Source: Azolla caroliniana
Lineage: Eukaryota; Polypodiophyta
Length of the DNA stretch: 64,000 nt
Direction: 5' to 3'
NCBI GenBank assembly: GCA_043228905.1
Contig: JBHGNT010000002.1
Coordinates: forward strand, 19,220,001 to 19,284,000
In this document: piece by piece, positions 11,021 to 21,069 of the stretch
Layout of the letters: every line of letters starts with the position of its first letter
Numbering within the stretch: position 1 is the first letter of the stretch
Made by a program: the position numbers and the translations under genes
Notes under the pieces: generated by a model
Seen by the model: the letters and a program-made list of their open reading frames with translations, nothing else
Told to the model about the DNA's origin: nothing
Database searches by the model: none

Positions 11021-11310
11021 CAGTTAGGGTTTTCTTCTTGGGTTTTCCTTTAGGGTTTTCTTATAGTCGCTCGGTGCGGCCATGGCGGCCACCATTGTAA
11101 AGCGTTTATGTTTTCTTAATAGAACTTCTTGTTGAGTATCTTGACTCCATCTTCTTCATCTTCTTCTATCATAATGTCATATTCGTTCTCTTCTCCTCTT
11201 GAGCTATGAGCTAATCTTCCATTCGTTGTCTTAACCTTTCCCCTCTTCTCCCTAGTCCAAGACCCCTGTGGTCCCGCCCCTTCCACACGCACGCGCGTAA
11301 CAACGCGACA
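11021..11310 (+). repeat. 5' LTR remnant of D (U3 missing)
   Basis: This matches 20257-20546 of the 3' LTR over 290 bp with about six differences. The first ~394 bp, including the TATA box, are absent. The junction with the Copia B LTR shares GTT with the place where the LTR resumes, consistent with a small microhomology-mediated deletion. Confidence 0.88.
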
Positions 11311-11312
11311 TC

Positions 11313-11332
11313 TTTGGTGAACCCGACGTGAA
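11313..11332 (+). other. Primer-binding-site region of D
   Basis: The stretch TTTGGTGAACCCGACGTGAA lies two bases inside the LTR and is almost the same as that of Gypsy E and close to that of Gypsy A. Confidence 0.7.
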
Positions 11333-11347
11333 GGGCGGCAAGGGAGC

Positions 11348-11895
11348 ATGGAGATTGAAGAATACTTCGACTTCGAGGAGATGATGGCAAAGATCATGAT
11401 GGATGCGTGACGGAAAAAGGCGAGGCGAGATGCGGCTCAACAAGCCGTCGAGAGGGTGGTCGATCGAGTTGGCCGATTCAACGGGGACGATGTCCCGGGG
11501 TTCTTGGATGTGTACGATGCCGAGATGGCGAAAGGGGGCGTAGACGAGGCGATGCGGCTAGAGTATTTTCCTCGAGTGGCGGCCGTATCGGTGCACAAGG
11601 AGGTCAAGGAGCTACGAGAAGCTCATGAGTCGAGGGTGTCCTTTGAGGGAGCCCTATTGGAGGCGTACGGGTACACGGAACCGGAAGGAAGAGGTTGACA
11701 TGAGTTCGATCGGTGGGTAAGCCGGCAACATGATGCGAGGCGGTCGGCCACAACACAATGCGCGAGCGGCGGAGAATAGAGAGCGGTGAGTGGGTACGCA
11801 CTACCACCGGAAGAGAGCTCAACGCAAAACGGTTCGGAGGAGCTCGACCTAGAGGTGCTAATACGGGAGGCATGCGAGCTTGTGAAGGCGAAAAT
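11348..11895 (+). pseudogene. D gag-like frame, part before Copia C
   Basis: An ATG at 11348 opens a frame whose product (VVDRVGRFNGDDVPGFLDVY, then WxxF-like blocks) resembles the gag starts of elements A and E. In-frame TGA at 11408-11410 and 11696-11698 and a TAG further on break it. From about 11780 the same frame is open up to the Copia C insertion and continues beyond it at 17040. The gag would form particles. No zinc knuckle was seen. Confidence 0.65.
11891..11895 (+). other. Target-site duplication of Copia C (left copy)
   Basis: AAAAT precedes the left LTR of C. AAAAT also follows its right LTR at 17035-17039. The perfect 5-bp match fits a recent Copia insertion. Confidence 0.92.
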
Positions 11896-12083
11896 TGAGG
11901 AAAATAATAAGCAAAATAAAATAAAATAAAATAAAATATATTAATATGTAGTTCTTATGAAATCGGTTTCCTTCATGAGAAGGAAACCGTAAGCCTATTG
12001 GTGGTGGTCTTATAAAGCCACCACCAACGTTGTATTCATTAAAGGGGCATTATAATAATAATAAAATGCTTTCTCTGTTTCCC

Positions 12084-12143
<60 letters not shown>

Positions 12144-12177
12144 TTCTTTCTATCTCTCTTTCTCTTCTTTCCCAACA
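11896..12177 (+). repeat. 5' LTR of Copia C
   Basis: The LTR is 282 bp, TGAGG to CAACA. It holds an AAAAT repeat near its start, a short inverted repeat around GGTTTCCTTCATGAGAAGG, and a long CT microsatellite (about 12089-12141). Confidence 0.93.
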
Positions 12178-12189
12178 TGGTATCAGAGC
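12178..12189 (+). other. Primer-binding site of Copia C
   Basis: TGGTATCAGAGC follows the LTR directly and is complementary to the 3' end of plant initiator tRNA-Met. Confidence 0.93.
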
Positions 12190-12371
12190 CAAACGACCTA
12201 ATAGCCTTATAGCCAATGCCTTTCTAAAAACTACAAAACACGTGCCCTATAAATTATATTCATAGTGTTCAAGATCGTCAAATAACGAACGACAATTTTG
12301 TGTTTGCCGTGCGCTGATCCGGACAGCCCTCTGCAATAATGGCGCAATCTATGTCGTCGTCGTAACTCAAC

Positions 12372-14486
12372 ATGCGAAAATTCACGATCGAGAAATTATC
12401 GGACACAAATTATCGAATTTGGAAGGCAAGATTAGAATTACTTTTTAAATATAATAAAGTATGGGACATAATTTCAGGATCGTCAACAAAACCTGAAAAA
12501 GGCGAAGAACTTGAAGAATATGAAGAAAAAGATTTGTGTGCAAGAATGGAAATTCTAATGCACGTAAGTGATGGCACCGGAGAAACATTGCAAAAAATGG
12601 AGACGGCTCATGAAATGTGGAAGCACTTACAAACTATCTACGAGCCGAAAAATGATGCCCAGCAAGCGCATACACTTCAAGCACTTGTTAATTACAAAAT
12701 GAATGACGAACAACCGGTTGGTGAATTTCTATTAATATGGCAAAAGAAATTAGATGATATGTTAACTTCAGGATTAGAAATCCATGATAAATTACAAAAG
12801 ATTCTCCTCCTTGGTGCTCTTCCTCACTCGTGGTCCACTTTTAGAACCACCCAAAACTCTATAAATTGTCCAACGCTAATCGATCTTCTTGCAAACATTA
12901 GACAGGAGGAAACAATGCGTTCACAAAGGTCTTCAAATTCAACTCCAAGTATGGCAATGGTAGCATACAAGAACAAAAGGTTCACCCAAAGAGGAGAAAG
13001 CTCGAAGCCGTGGATAAAGAAAGATCAAAACACTAAACAAGGAGAAATGCGGTTCAACAATACCTATTGTAAAATATGCAAACGTACAAATCATGCAACC
13101 AAAGATTGTCGCGCAAAGTCAAATGTCAAGAGTTATCAACCATGGAAGCGTGTACAAGCCCATCTTGTTGAAGAAGAGATGGATGATGAAAAAGTCATAG
13201 GAGATGGATATCAAAATGGCGACAAGTATGACGACGTCCTTCAAGCATTCATTGCTGAATCACTTTCCGCGACGATTCCAAACCCAAGTAATGTAAATGA
13301 CATATGGTATCTCGACACTGGTGCTACTAACCACTTAACTAATAGAAAAGATTGGTTATGTAACTATAAGGATGTTGAACCTCCTATCATTGTAAGATTT
13401 GGAAATAATGGGACTAAAGAAGCTATTGGCAAGGGTGATATTACGTTTGAAGTCACAGGAGGAAGACATTTCACAATCAATGAAGTTCTCTATGTCCCGG
13501 GCATTACCAAACACTTGCTATCGGTTAGTCAAGCAACGACAAATGGTACTATCATTGAATTTCATCCTAACCATGCTATTATTAAACATAAAGCCTCAAA
13601 TGGAGAACTTATTAGAACATGTTGTAAACGAGAAGGAGGCTTATATCCCATAAAATGTATTCCTACATCTCTTATTTTAGAAGCACATCATACTACCCCA
13701 ATACAATCCTCCATATCTTTAACCAATCTTCATTCTCCTTCTTCTCTTTGGCATTTTCGTCTAGGTCATATGCATTTCAATGCTCTTAAAACACTACAAT
13801 GTAATAATCTTGTCCATGGTTTGCCAAAAGAACCTTTCAAGCCCATCTCTTTGTGTGAAAGTTGTATCCTTGGGAAAATGCCCCAACAGCCATTCCCAAA
13901 GCATAGATCTAGAGCCACTACCCCTCTTGCATTAGTACATAGTGATCTATGTGGACCTTTTCCAACCCCTTCTCTTAGTGGAGCCAAATATTTCATTAGC
14001 TTTATAGATGACTTTAGTCGATTTACAATCTTGCATTTTCTCTAGTACAAAAGTCAAGCTTATCAAGCATTCAAAGAATACAAGGCTCGAGTCGAAGTGC
14101 AAACATCATCAAAGATTAAAAGTCTTCAAACCGATGGTGGTGGTGAGTATATGTCTCATGAATTTCAAAGTTTATATCTAAATGAAGGCATACATCATAG
14201 AATATCAACACCACACACACCACAACAAAATGGTGTATACGAAAGGAAGAATAGATCACTTCTCAATATGGCTCGAAGTATGTTACAATTTGCTCACTTA
14301 TCACCTCAATTTTGGGAGGAAGCGGTTGGCACCGCGTGCTATATTCAAAATCGAGGATTTCATAGATCCTTGGGGCTCCAAACCCCTTATGAACTATGGC
14401 ATGGTCACAAACCTAACTTAAGTAACCTTCGTTTTTTGGTTGTGATGCTTATGCTTTTGTGCCAAATGTTCAAAGAAATAAGCTAG
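12372..14486 (+). pseudogene. Copia C gag, protease and integrase
   Basis: The frame opens at ATG 12372 with FTIEKLSDTNYRIWKARLEL, a standard Copia gag start. A CCHC knuckle, CKICKRTNHATKDC, lies at about 13075-13115. The protease site is WYLDTGATNHL (about 13305). GAG-pre-integrase (LWHFRLGHMH) and the integrase core follow with HSDLCGPF (first Asp), LQTDGGGEY (second Asp) and NGVYERKNRSLLNMARSML (Glu). A single TAG at 14043-14045 lies within the integrase. Near 14435 a one-base loss in a T run shifts the frame, and translation continues from 14459. Apart from these lesions the polyprotein is complete. Confidence 0.92.
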
Positions 14487-16749
14487 ATCCAAGGGCTACA
14501 AAATCAACTTTCATCGGATATGGAGAAGCTTCAGGATACAAGGCGTACAAGCTCTACGATCCACAAAAACGAAGAATATTCTTTAGTCGTAATGTGATAT
14601 TCCAAGAAAATGGGCCTTCTACAAAGGTTTCTTCTTCACCCTCTTCTAATCTACCTCCCTTATTACCTACCCCTAACTACTTACAACCATCTTCCTCAAC
14701 CATCTCTAATATTAATAGCTCTCATATTGAAGGAGCCAACATTGGCTCATCCTCTACTTCCACAATTTGTGTTGCTCTTCCATCTATTCATAAGGCAAAG
14801 ATCAATCCTACTCAACCAACTAATTCTTCTTCTCATCTTCCCTCATTCCAATCTCTAGATGATTCTCTTCCTCATACTCCTTTAAATATACATTGTTTAA
14901 CTCCCTCTAATAATACAAATAATGTTATCTTCTCCACTCCCTCTCCTAATCCTTCATTCCAAGTGTCATCACCAACTTCTCCACCAAACTCTCCACCTCC
15001 AAAGTATAGATCTCTAAGTAATATTTATGAACAACTTGATCAAATGGAAGCACATTTCGTGGACTTGGACCATGAAGCTTATATTCAAGAAGAAGATATT
15101 CCAACCCTTAGTGATGACACAAATCTATCGGCCAAAGATGCACTTTCCGGATCGGATTCTATCAAATGGAGAAAAGCTATGGAAGAAGAAATGAAGGCTT
15201 TACTTAAAAATGGTACGTGGACCCTCGTTGAGCCTCCAAAAGATTGACAAATAATTGGTTCTAAATGGGTCTTACGCATAAAGCGAGATAGTAATGGCAA
15301 TCCAATTCGCTTCAAGGCTCGTGTAGTTGCTCGAGGATTTGCGCAAGTACCAGGTATTGATTTTCAAGATACATTTAGTCCAACGCTAAAAATATGTGGT
15401 TTTCGAATGCTCATTGCTCTTGCCGCACAACATGATCTAGAATTGCATCACTTGGATGTACAAACGGCTTTTCTTCATGGAGATTTAGATGAAGAACTTT
15501 ATCTACAACAACCACAATTTTTTGAAGATCCAAGTCATCCGACACATGTTTGTCGACTTCATAAATCTATTTACGGCCTTAAGCAATCTCCACGCATATG
15601 GTATCACAAACTACACTCTTTTCTTATAAAAGTTGGATATCATCGTCTAAACAATGAGCCAAATATCTATGTTAGAAAAGCCAAATCCAATTTTGTTATC
15701 ATAGGTGTCTATGTTGATGATTTGCCTTTGATCTCTAACTCTAAATCTTATTTAGCTATTGCAAAGAAGGAACTTGCATATGTTTTTCCTATTACCGATT
15801 TAGGCCCTATGACCCATTTTCTAAGCATCAAAATATCTCAAAGTAGAACAAATCATACTATCTCATTATCACAATCAAATTATATTAATTCTATCCTCCA
15901 AAAATTTGATATGCTCCATAGTAAGCCTATTAAAACTCCTCTTACCTCTCCATGTAAACTATCAAATGATGATTCTCCCAAAAATGAACGAGAAATTTCC
16001 GAAATGAAGGATGTACCCTATAAGCAAATCCTTGGGTGTATAAGATATCTAGTAAGTTGTACACGTCTCGATATTTTCTTTGCCGCCGGTTTTCTTTCTC
16101 GTTTCATGTCTAATCCAGGACCAAAGCATTGGATCGCGCTCAAAAGATTACTACGATACTTGAAGCACACTCAACATTATGCGTTGACTTACTCCGCCAC
16201 ACAATCCGAGTCAACCACACTTGTGCAAGGATGGACAAATCCCTCTAGCCAACTAATTGGTTGGTCAGACTCGGACTGGGGGGAGATGTAGACGATCGCA
16301 AGTCAACAGGTGGATATGTTTACACACTAGCTGGTGGTGCAATTTCGTGGAAGTCAAAGAAACAAACTACCGTAGCATTGTCATCCACCGAAGCTGAATA
16401 TGTTGCCGCGGCTTTAGCGGCTAAAGAAGGCATATGGATTAAAGCTATGCTCGATGAATTTAAGTTATTTGCTATTCCACCAGTGACTTTGTTTTGTGAT
16501 AATCAATCTTGCATCAAGTTAGCCAACAATCCAAAGATGAGCGACAATATTCGTCATGTGGATTTGAAGCATCACTTTCTTCGTGATCTCATTGAAACGA
16601 AGAAGATAGAGTTAAAGTTTGCTCCCACTCATCAAATGTGGGCTGATTTTCTAACGAAGCCTCTTCAACATTCTAAGAACATTATTTGTTGCAAGCAAGT
16701 TGGATTAATTGATGTAATCGAAGATAAAGATGAAAACCTACACTTCTAG
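14459..16749 (+). pseudogene. Copia C reverse transcriptase and RNase H
   Basis: The integrase C-terminal part continues (RNKLDPRATKSTFIGYGEAS), then a Ser/Pro-rich linker. A TGA at 15245-15247 falls just before the RT (GSKWVLRIKR, ARVVARGFAQVPGIDFQDTF, LDVQTAFLHGDLDEELY). The catalytic box is VYVDDLPLIS at about 15708. RNase H begins near 16258 with a frameshift in a G run (about 16275) and continues with DVDDRKSTGGYVYTLAGGA, ALSSTEAEYVA and CDNQSCIKLANNP. It ends at 16749, about 12 bases before the polypurine tract. Confidence 0.92.
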
Positions 16750-16760
16750 AAAAAATTTCT

Positions 16761-16770
16761 TAGGGGGGAG
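16761..16770 (+). other. Polypurine tract of Copia C
   Basis: TAGGGGGGAG lies directly before the TGAGG start of the 3' LTR, the standard place for plus-strand priming. Confidence 0.9.
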
Positions 16771-16948
16771 TGAGGAAAATAATAAGCAAAATAAAATAAA
16801 ATATATTAATATGTAGTTCTTATGAAATCGGTTTCCTTCATGAGAAGGAAACCGTAAGCCTATTGGTGGTGGTCTTATAAAGCCACCACCAACGTTGTAT
16901 TCATTAAAGGGGCATTATAATAATAATAAAACGCTTTCTCTGTTTTCC

Positions 16949-17000
<52 letters not shown>

Positions 17001-17034
17001 TTCTTTCTATCTCTCTTTCTCTTCTTTCCCAACA
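16771..17034 (+). repeat. 3' LTR of Copia C
   Basis: The LTR is 264 bp and matches 11896-12177 except for two AAAAT units fewer, a shorter CT run and two or three substitutions. Confidence 0.93.
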
Positions 17035-17039
17035 AAAAT

Positions 17040-18375
17040 CGGAGCCGAAGAAGGGCTTGTTATGGAGACGGGCCGGAGGCGATCGGAGGATGCGGAGGAA
17101 GAAGCCTCCCTAGACGTAGAAGACGGGGCCTATACAGAGGCCGGGAGAGCGTACGACGGCGACATAGGAGAGGGTGCGGAGCAAGCGACCCTCTTGTCTT
17201 GCGGCGAATGGACGGCCATGGAGGCCGGTAACTACAAATTCGGGACATGGCGGCCCGAAACATCGAGGGAGGAGGAGACAAGCGGCGGTGCCGCGACCTT
17301 ACACACACTGGCCCTAGAGGCACCGGCGGTCGGCCCGATTGCCGGCGTGAGACCTAGAGCGACGGGCGGTGGCGGCAGCAAGGCGGGCAACCGAGACAAC
17401 AGTATGGAGACTGTGGAAGAGGAGGCGGCAAGCATAATTGATGCTTGCATATACGGAGGCGGGGTAGCCACGGACGACCATGTCCGAATGGAGGTGGCTA
17501 CGGGCATAGCATCGACGAGCGGCAGCGTTGCTACCTTACACGCACCAGTTCAAGAGACCCCGGCGGCCGGCCCGAGTGCCCGCGTGAGACTTAGGGTAAT
17601 GAACGGTGGCGGCGAAGCGGACGACCACGGCGACGATGTGGGAGAGGGTGCGGAGCGAGCGATCCTCTCGACTTGTGGAAAGAGGACGGCCAAGGATGAG
17701 GCCGATATCTACGGAGCAATGGACGCCACTTCGAGAGTGGGCGAAAGTTTCGGGACGCGGTTGCCCAAAACGTTCTACGAGGATTTCGCGAGCATACTCG
17801 AGGCTTGCGAAATCGAGGAAGAAGAGGAGACGAGTGGCGGTGCCGCGACCTTCCACACACCGGTCCTAGAGACTCCAGCAACCGGCCCGAGAGCCGGTGT
17901 GAGACCTAGAGAGACGGACGGTGGCGGCGGCAAGGCGGGCAACCGAAATGACGAAGAGGAGGTTTGTAGCGGACGGAGGCGAGATCCCTCGACACCGGGG
18001 CCGGAGACTTCGGCGGTTGCGCCCGAGCGCGGACATAAGACCGGGGAGATGGGCGGTGGCCATGAGGATGAGAGGCCCGGAGTGGGCACGTGCGAAAAGA
18101 CCGAAGGAGAGGTCCGGAGCGGCATCAAAGAGCGAGTCGGGAACCGACCCGACCGAAAGATGAGCCGGTCGGTAATCCGACCTGACCGGGAGGCGGAGCG
18201 GAAGAAGAGTGAAGCGGGGGCCGGTCAACCAAGCACGAACCAAAGGAAGCCAGCAAGACCGGGATTGTTTGATCAATTCGTAGCCGGTCGGATACGGTTA
18301 CGGTGGGAGCCGGTGAGAGCGAGAAGGAGGCCTAGTGGGCACGGTGATCACGGCTTGCTAGAAGACCGAGAGTGA
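17040..18375 (+). CDS. D repetitive acidic/Gly-rich open frame after Copia C
   Basis: The frame is the continuation of the D gag-like frame interrupted at 11895. Joined across the insertion it has no stop from about 11780 to the TGA at 18373. The first Met after the insertion is at 17062, giving 437 residues. The product is low in hydrophobic residues and rich in Gly, Glu, Arg and Ala. It contains three diverged copies of a block with ETSGGAATLHT, then GVRPR, then GGGGKAGNR, spaced roughly 240-300 bases, plus a weaker fourth with STPGPETSAVA. I recognise no enzyme motif. It could be a structural extension of gag or decayed spacer that happens to be open because it is GC-rich. I favour the first only weakly. 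Confidence 0.45.
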
Positions 18376-19862
18376 GAGGGACCTTCCACACCGATTCTAG
18401 AGACTTCGGCGGTTGCGGATCAACGTGAGACCGGAGAGACGGCAAGTGGCGGCGAGGAGTCGGAGGCCGAAGCGGACAAAGTTATTGGAGCGGGTATCCG
18501 GTATGAGATGATGGACGAGCGGGTCCAAGATGGCGAGCTCGGGTCGGCACGGGCTACGGTGACAAAGGAAGAAGTGGCCGACGCGGAGGTCGGGTCTACG
18601 GCGTATGAAGGGCGTAACACGAAGCATGCACTACGGTCGGTGAAGGGCCCAAGAACAAGCATGCATCCGAGAGAGCGTCAACGAGTGACCGGAAACGGTG
18701 GACCAATTGAACCTTTGAGAGGCGAGGACTCGGTGGTGAACCAAGAGTGGGAGGAACCCTCCACACCTACCCGTGAGGCATCGGCGGTCGCGGATCGAAA
18801 GGAGAAAGAAGAAGCGGTGGGTGGCGGCGAGGAGTTGGAGACCGACGCGGCGGTCGGGTCTACGGCGGAAGCACAACACGAGATGCATGCAATACGGCCG
18901 GTGGAGGGCCAAGACACAAGCATGCATACGGCGGATGGGCGACAACGATTGACCGACGATGACGATCGGATCAAGCCTTCGAGAGGCAAACGCGGGACGA
19001 AGGACAGCGTGGCGAAACACCAAGATCGATGACATGGGCCGAGCGCGATCGGCATGAGCGGAGAGCCGTATCTAGGAAAACGGAGGAGATGCGCGGAGAA
19101 CAACGGGGTACACACCGGAAAGAGAAAGCGCGACGGCTTCCCGGAGGGCATACAAGGCCAAGCGGGCCAAGAGGGCGCAAGTCGAGGCGAGGCGATAACG
19201 AGAGCCTTGAGGGACACCGACACGGAGGTCGGGATGACGATACGCTCTACTACGAGAGAGCACGGCGAAAAAGGGGAAAGCGAAAAATGCGTGATGGGGT
19301 CATCGAAGGACCGAAGCACGAGCACGCATTCGTAGGGCAACATCGACATACGGGGAAAGCCTACGGAAGGCAAGCGCGGAGCGGAGAGAGTCGGCACGCC
19401 GAGGTGTGCGGCATGCAAAGGGCGGAATCCGGCATGCGACCGGGAGCGCATCCGGACGATATACGAGGCAGACAAAGGAAGAGCAACCGGGTCGGCGACG
19501 GCATTCGGGAGGACCGAACGGGGAGGAAAGCACGGGCATCGGATACGACGGGTCGGATGTAGTCGGTGGTTCAAGGACCCACGGTGGACGTGGCGGATCG
19601 GGTGGAGGCAACGACTCGGCGAACATCGTCGAGTGTGGCGGATCGGATGGCGCCGACGGTTCGAGACCATTCGGCGAGGATGGTGGGCCGGAAGGCGGCG
19701 GTGGTTCGTGTGGACGGGGTGGTCTTGCTCGAAGTGGAAGACAAAGCCGGGCGGGCCCACGAGGACGCTAAGGACTCGGTCGGTCGTCGTGGCCGAAAAT
19801 CTCGTGTTCTCTCCCCTATGTTTTGGCACATACCGGAGGATGTGCGGTTAGGTGGGGGCGGA
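18376..19862 (+). repeat. D internal repetitive region without recognisable gene
   Basis: Open pieces (for example 18508-19032) continue the style of the frame before it. A block with EVGSTA, TSMHP and RQRVTGNGGP recurs about 260 bases later with TSMHT and RQRLTDDDD, and a third weaker copy starts near 19215. No polymerase, protease or integrase motif is visible. The last ~40 bases before the LTR match the 3' end of Gypsy A and E, including TTGGCACATACCGG and a GGTGGGGG polypurine tract (about 19850-19862). Confidence 0.6.
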
Positions 19863-20546
19863 TGTCGTGAAGATTTTCGTCCACAAGCGGAAACCCGAGC
19901 AACGAGAGCCAAAGAGCGATGTGCAACGTTGCACACGTACATAATGTATTTGTAATAGTAATAAAGGTATAAAGGTGATGTGGCTGTACGCACATCCACG
20001 CGAGAGAGAGAGAGAGAGGTACTATGCGGTACATAGGTACCTAGTTGTTTGTGAGGAGGTGGGAGTTAAGGGGCCATCAATCTCACCATTCCCCAAATCA
20101 AGGCAAATATCCCCTTTGAATGAAAGGGGATATTTTAGTCTCACTTTTGTAAACGGTCTTCCCTCCTTGTGCTATAAAAGGAGAGAGAAGGCACCATTGT
20201 GGGGGTTGCCTATTTTGAGTGTGCGAGGTATACCACATAGGTCGAGCGTTAGGGTTCGGTTAGGTTTTTCTTCTTGGGTTTTCCTTTAGGGTTTTCTTAT
20301 AGTCGTTCGGTGCGGCCATGGCGGCCACCATTGTAAAGCGTTTATGTTTTCTTAATAGAACTTCTTGTTGAGTATCTTGACTCCATCTTCTTCATCTTCT
20401 TCTATCATAATGTCATATTCGTTCTCTTCTCCTCTTGAGCTATGAGCTAATCTTCCATTTGTTGTCTTAACCTTTCCCCTCTTCTGCCTAGTCCAAGACC
20501 CCCGTGGTCCCGCCCCTTCCACACGCACGCGCGTAACAACGCGACA
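19863..20546 (+). repeat. 3' LTR of D
   Basis: This is a 684-bp LTR from TGTCGTGAAG to ACGCGACA. Its last 290 bp match the 5' remnant at 11021-11310. A TATA box (TATAAAA, 20173-20179) is followed by a GAGAGA run, so transcription would start near 20200-20210. The TATA context CCCTCCTTG...TATAAAAGGAG recurs in the LTRs of E and in the antisense LTR at 23605-24358. Confidence 0.9.
20173..20179 (+). promoter_or_regulatory. TATA box in the D 3' LTR
   Basis: TATAAAA sits in a context shared by related LTRs. The equivalent promoter part is missing from the 5' LTR of D. Confidence 0.6.
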
Positions 20547-21064
20547 ATGCGCTCTCTAGTCTTGCACTAACAAGAATGACAACAACAACATCTAAGTTTT
20601 CCCTAAGTCATATTTATACTAATATGACTTTTCGGCTATTTACAAATATAGCCCCGATGGACTCTCAGAAAACATATTTACGAATATGTCCCTTCATCCG
20701 GTGAGCACTTCTCACCGTGCCTTCATCATCCGGCTCTTCTCGGGTACTCCTCATCCGGTTCTCACCGGGTCTTCCGTAGCGGGATACTCCTCATCCGGTT
20801 CACACCGGGTCTTCCGTAGCCAGGTACTTGTCATCCGGTTCTCACCGGGTCTTCCGTTGTCGGGTACTTGTCATCCGGTTCTCACCGGGTCTTCCGTAGC
20901 CGGGTACTCCTCATCCGGTTCACACCGGGTCTTCCGTAGTCGGGTACTTGTCATCCGGTTCTCACCGGGTCTTTCGTAGCCGGGTAGGCCACATTCAGGT
21001 AGCCGAGTTTACTCATCAGTATTGTTCTTCTCACTTCCCATCTGGAGGGACCTATTTCCTAACA
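20547..21064 (-). repeat. 5' LTR of Copia B, inner part
   Basis: This matches 6171-6688 of the intact LTR, including the six-unit 40-bp array, and ends CCTAACA. It continues exactly where 11020 leaves off. Confidence 0.9.
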
Positions 21065-21069
21065 CGTGG

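Larger units (their letters stand above)
11896..17034 (+). mobile_element. Copia element C, full length, young, slightly damaged
   Basis: The LTRs at 11896-12177 and 16771-17034 run from TGAGGAAAAT to CCCAACA. They differ by two or three substitutions, two copies of a five-base repeat and the length of a CT run. Primer site, gag-pol and polypurine tract are in the right order. The coding region carries two stops (14043, 15245) and two frameshifts (near 14435 and 16275). It sits in the gag-like frame of D and is the innermost layer of the nest. Confidence 0.95.
11021..20546 (+). mobile_element. Gypsy-like element D, apparently non-autonomous, carrying Copia C
   Basis: D has a truncated 5' LTR (11021-11310), a primer-binding region, a gag-like frame, a long repetitive charged region, a polypurine tract and a complete 3' LTR (19863-20546). 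Without Copia C its internal part is only about 3.4 kb. I see no protease, reverse transcriptase, RNase H or integrase motif. LTR ends (TGTCG...CGACA), primer site and the 3' block before the LTR match elements A and E. The best reading is a gag-bearing element mobilised by enzymes of A/E-type relatives. Confidence 0.8.
5869..21064 (-). mobile_element. Copia element B, minus strand, inserted in Gypsy A and itself split by D
   Basis: Both LTRs begin TGACAGG and end CCTAACA on the plus strand. The left LTR (5869-6688) is 820 bp. The right LTR is split into 10719-11020 and 20547-21064, which also sums to 820 bp. Coding runs from gag at 10700 down to RNase H at about 6828. The primer-binding site matches initiator tRNA-Met. 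Several stops and frameshifts show it is inactive. Confidence 0.92.

Noticed and set aside
12178-12189. tRNA gene suggested by tRNA-like 3' sequence
   Set aside because: Only 12 bases match the tRNA end; this is a primer-binding site. No complete tRNA cloverleaf was recognised anywhere in the window.
12030-12212. Poly-Ser/Leu frames over CT runs at Copia C LTRs
   Set aside because: They are translations of a CT microsatellite in an LTR.
18631-19829. Long minus-strand open frame (383 codons) across element D
   Set aside because: It mirrors the GC-rich repetitive plus-strand frame, has no motif, and the open state follows from base composition.
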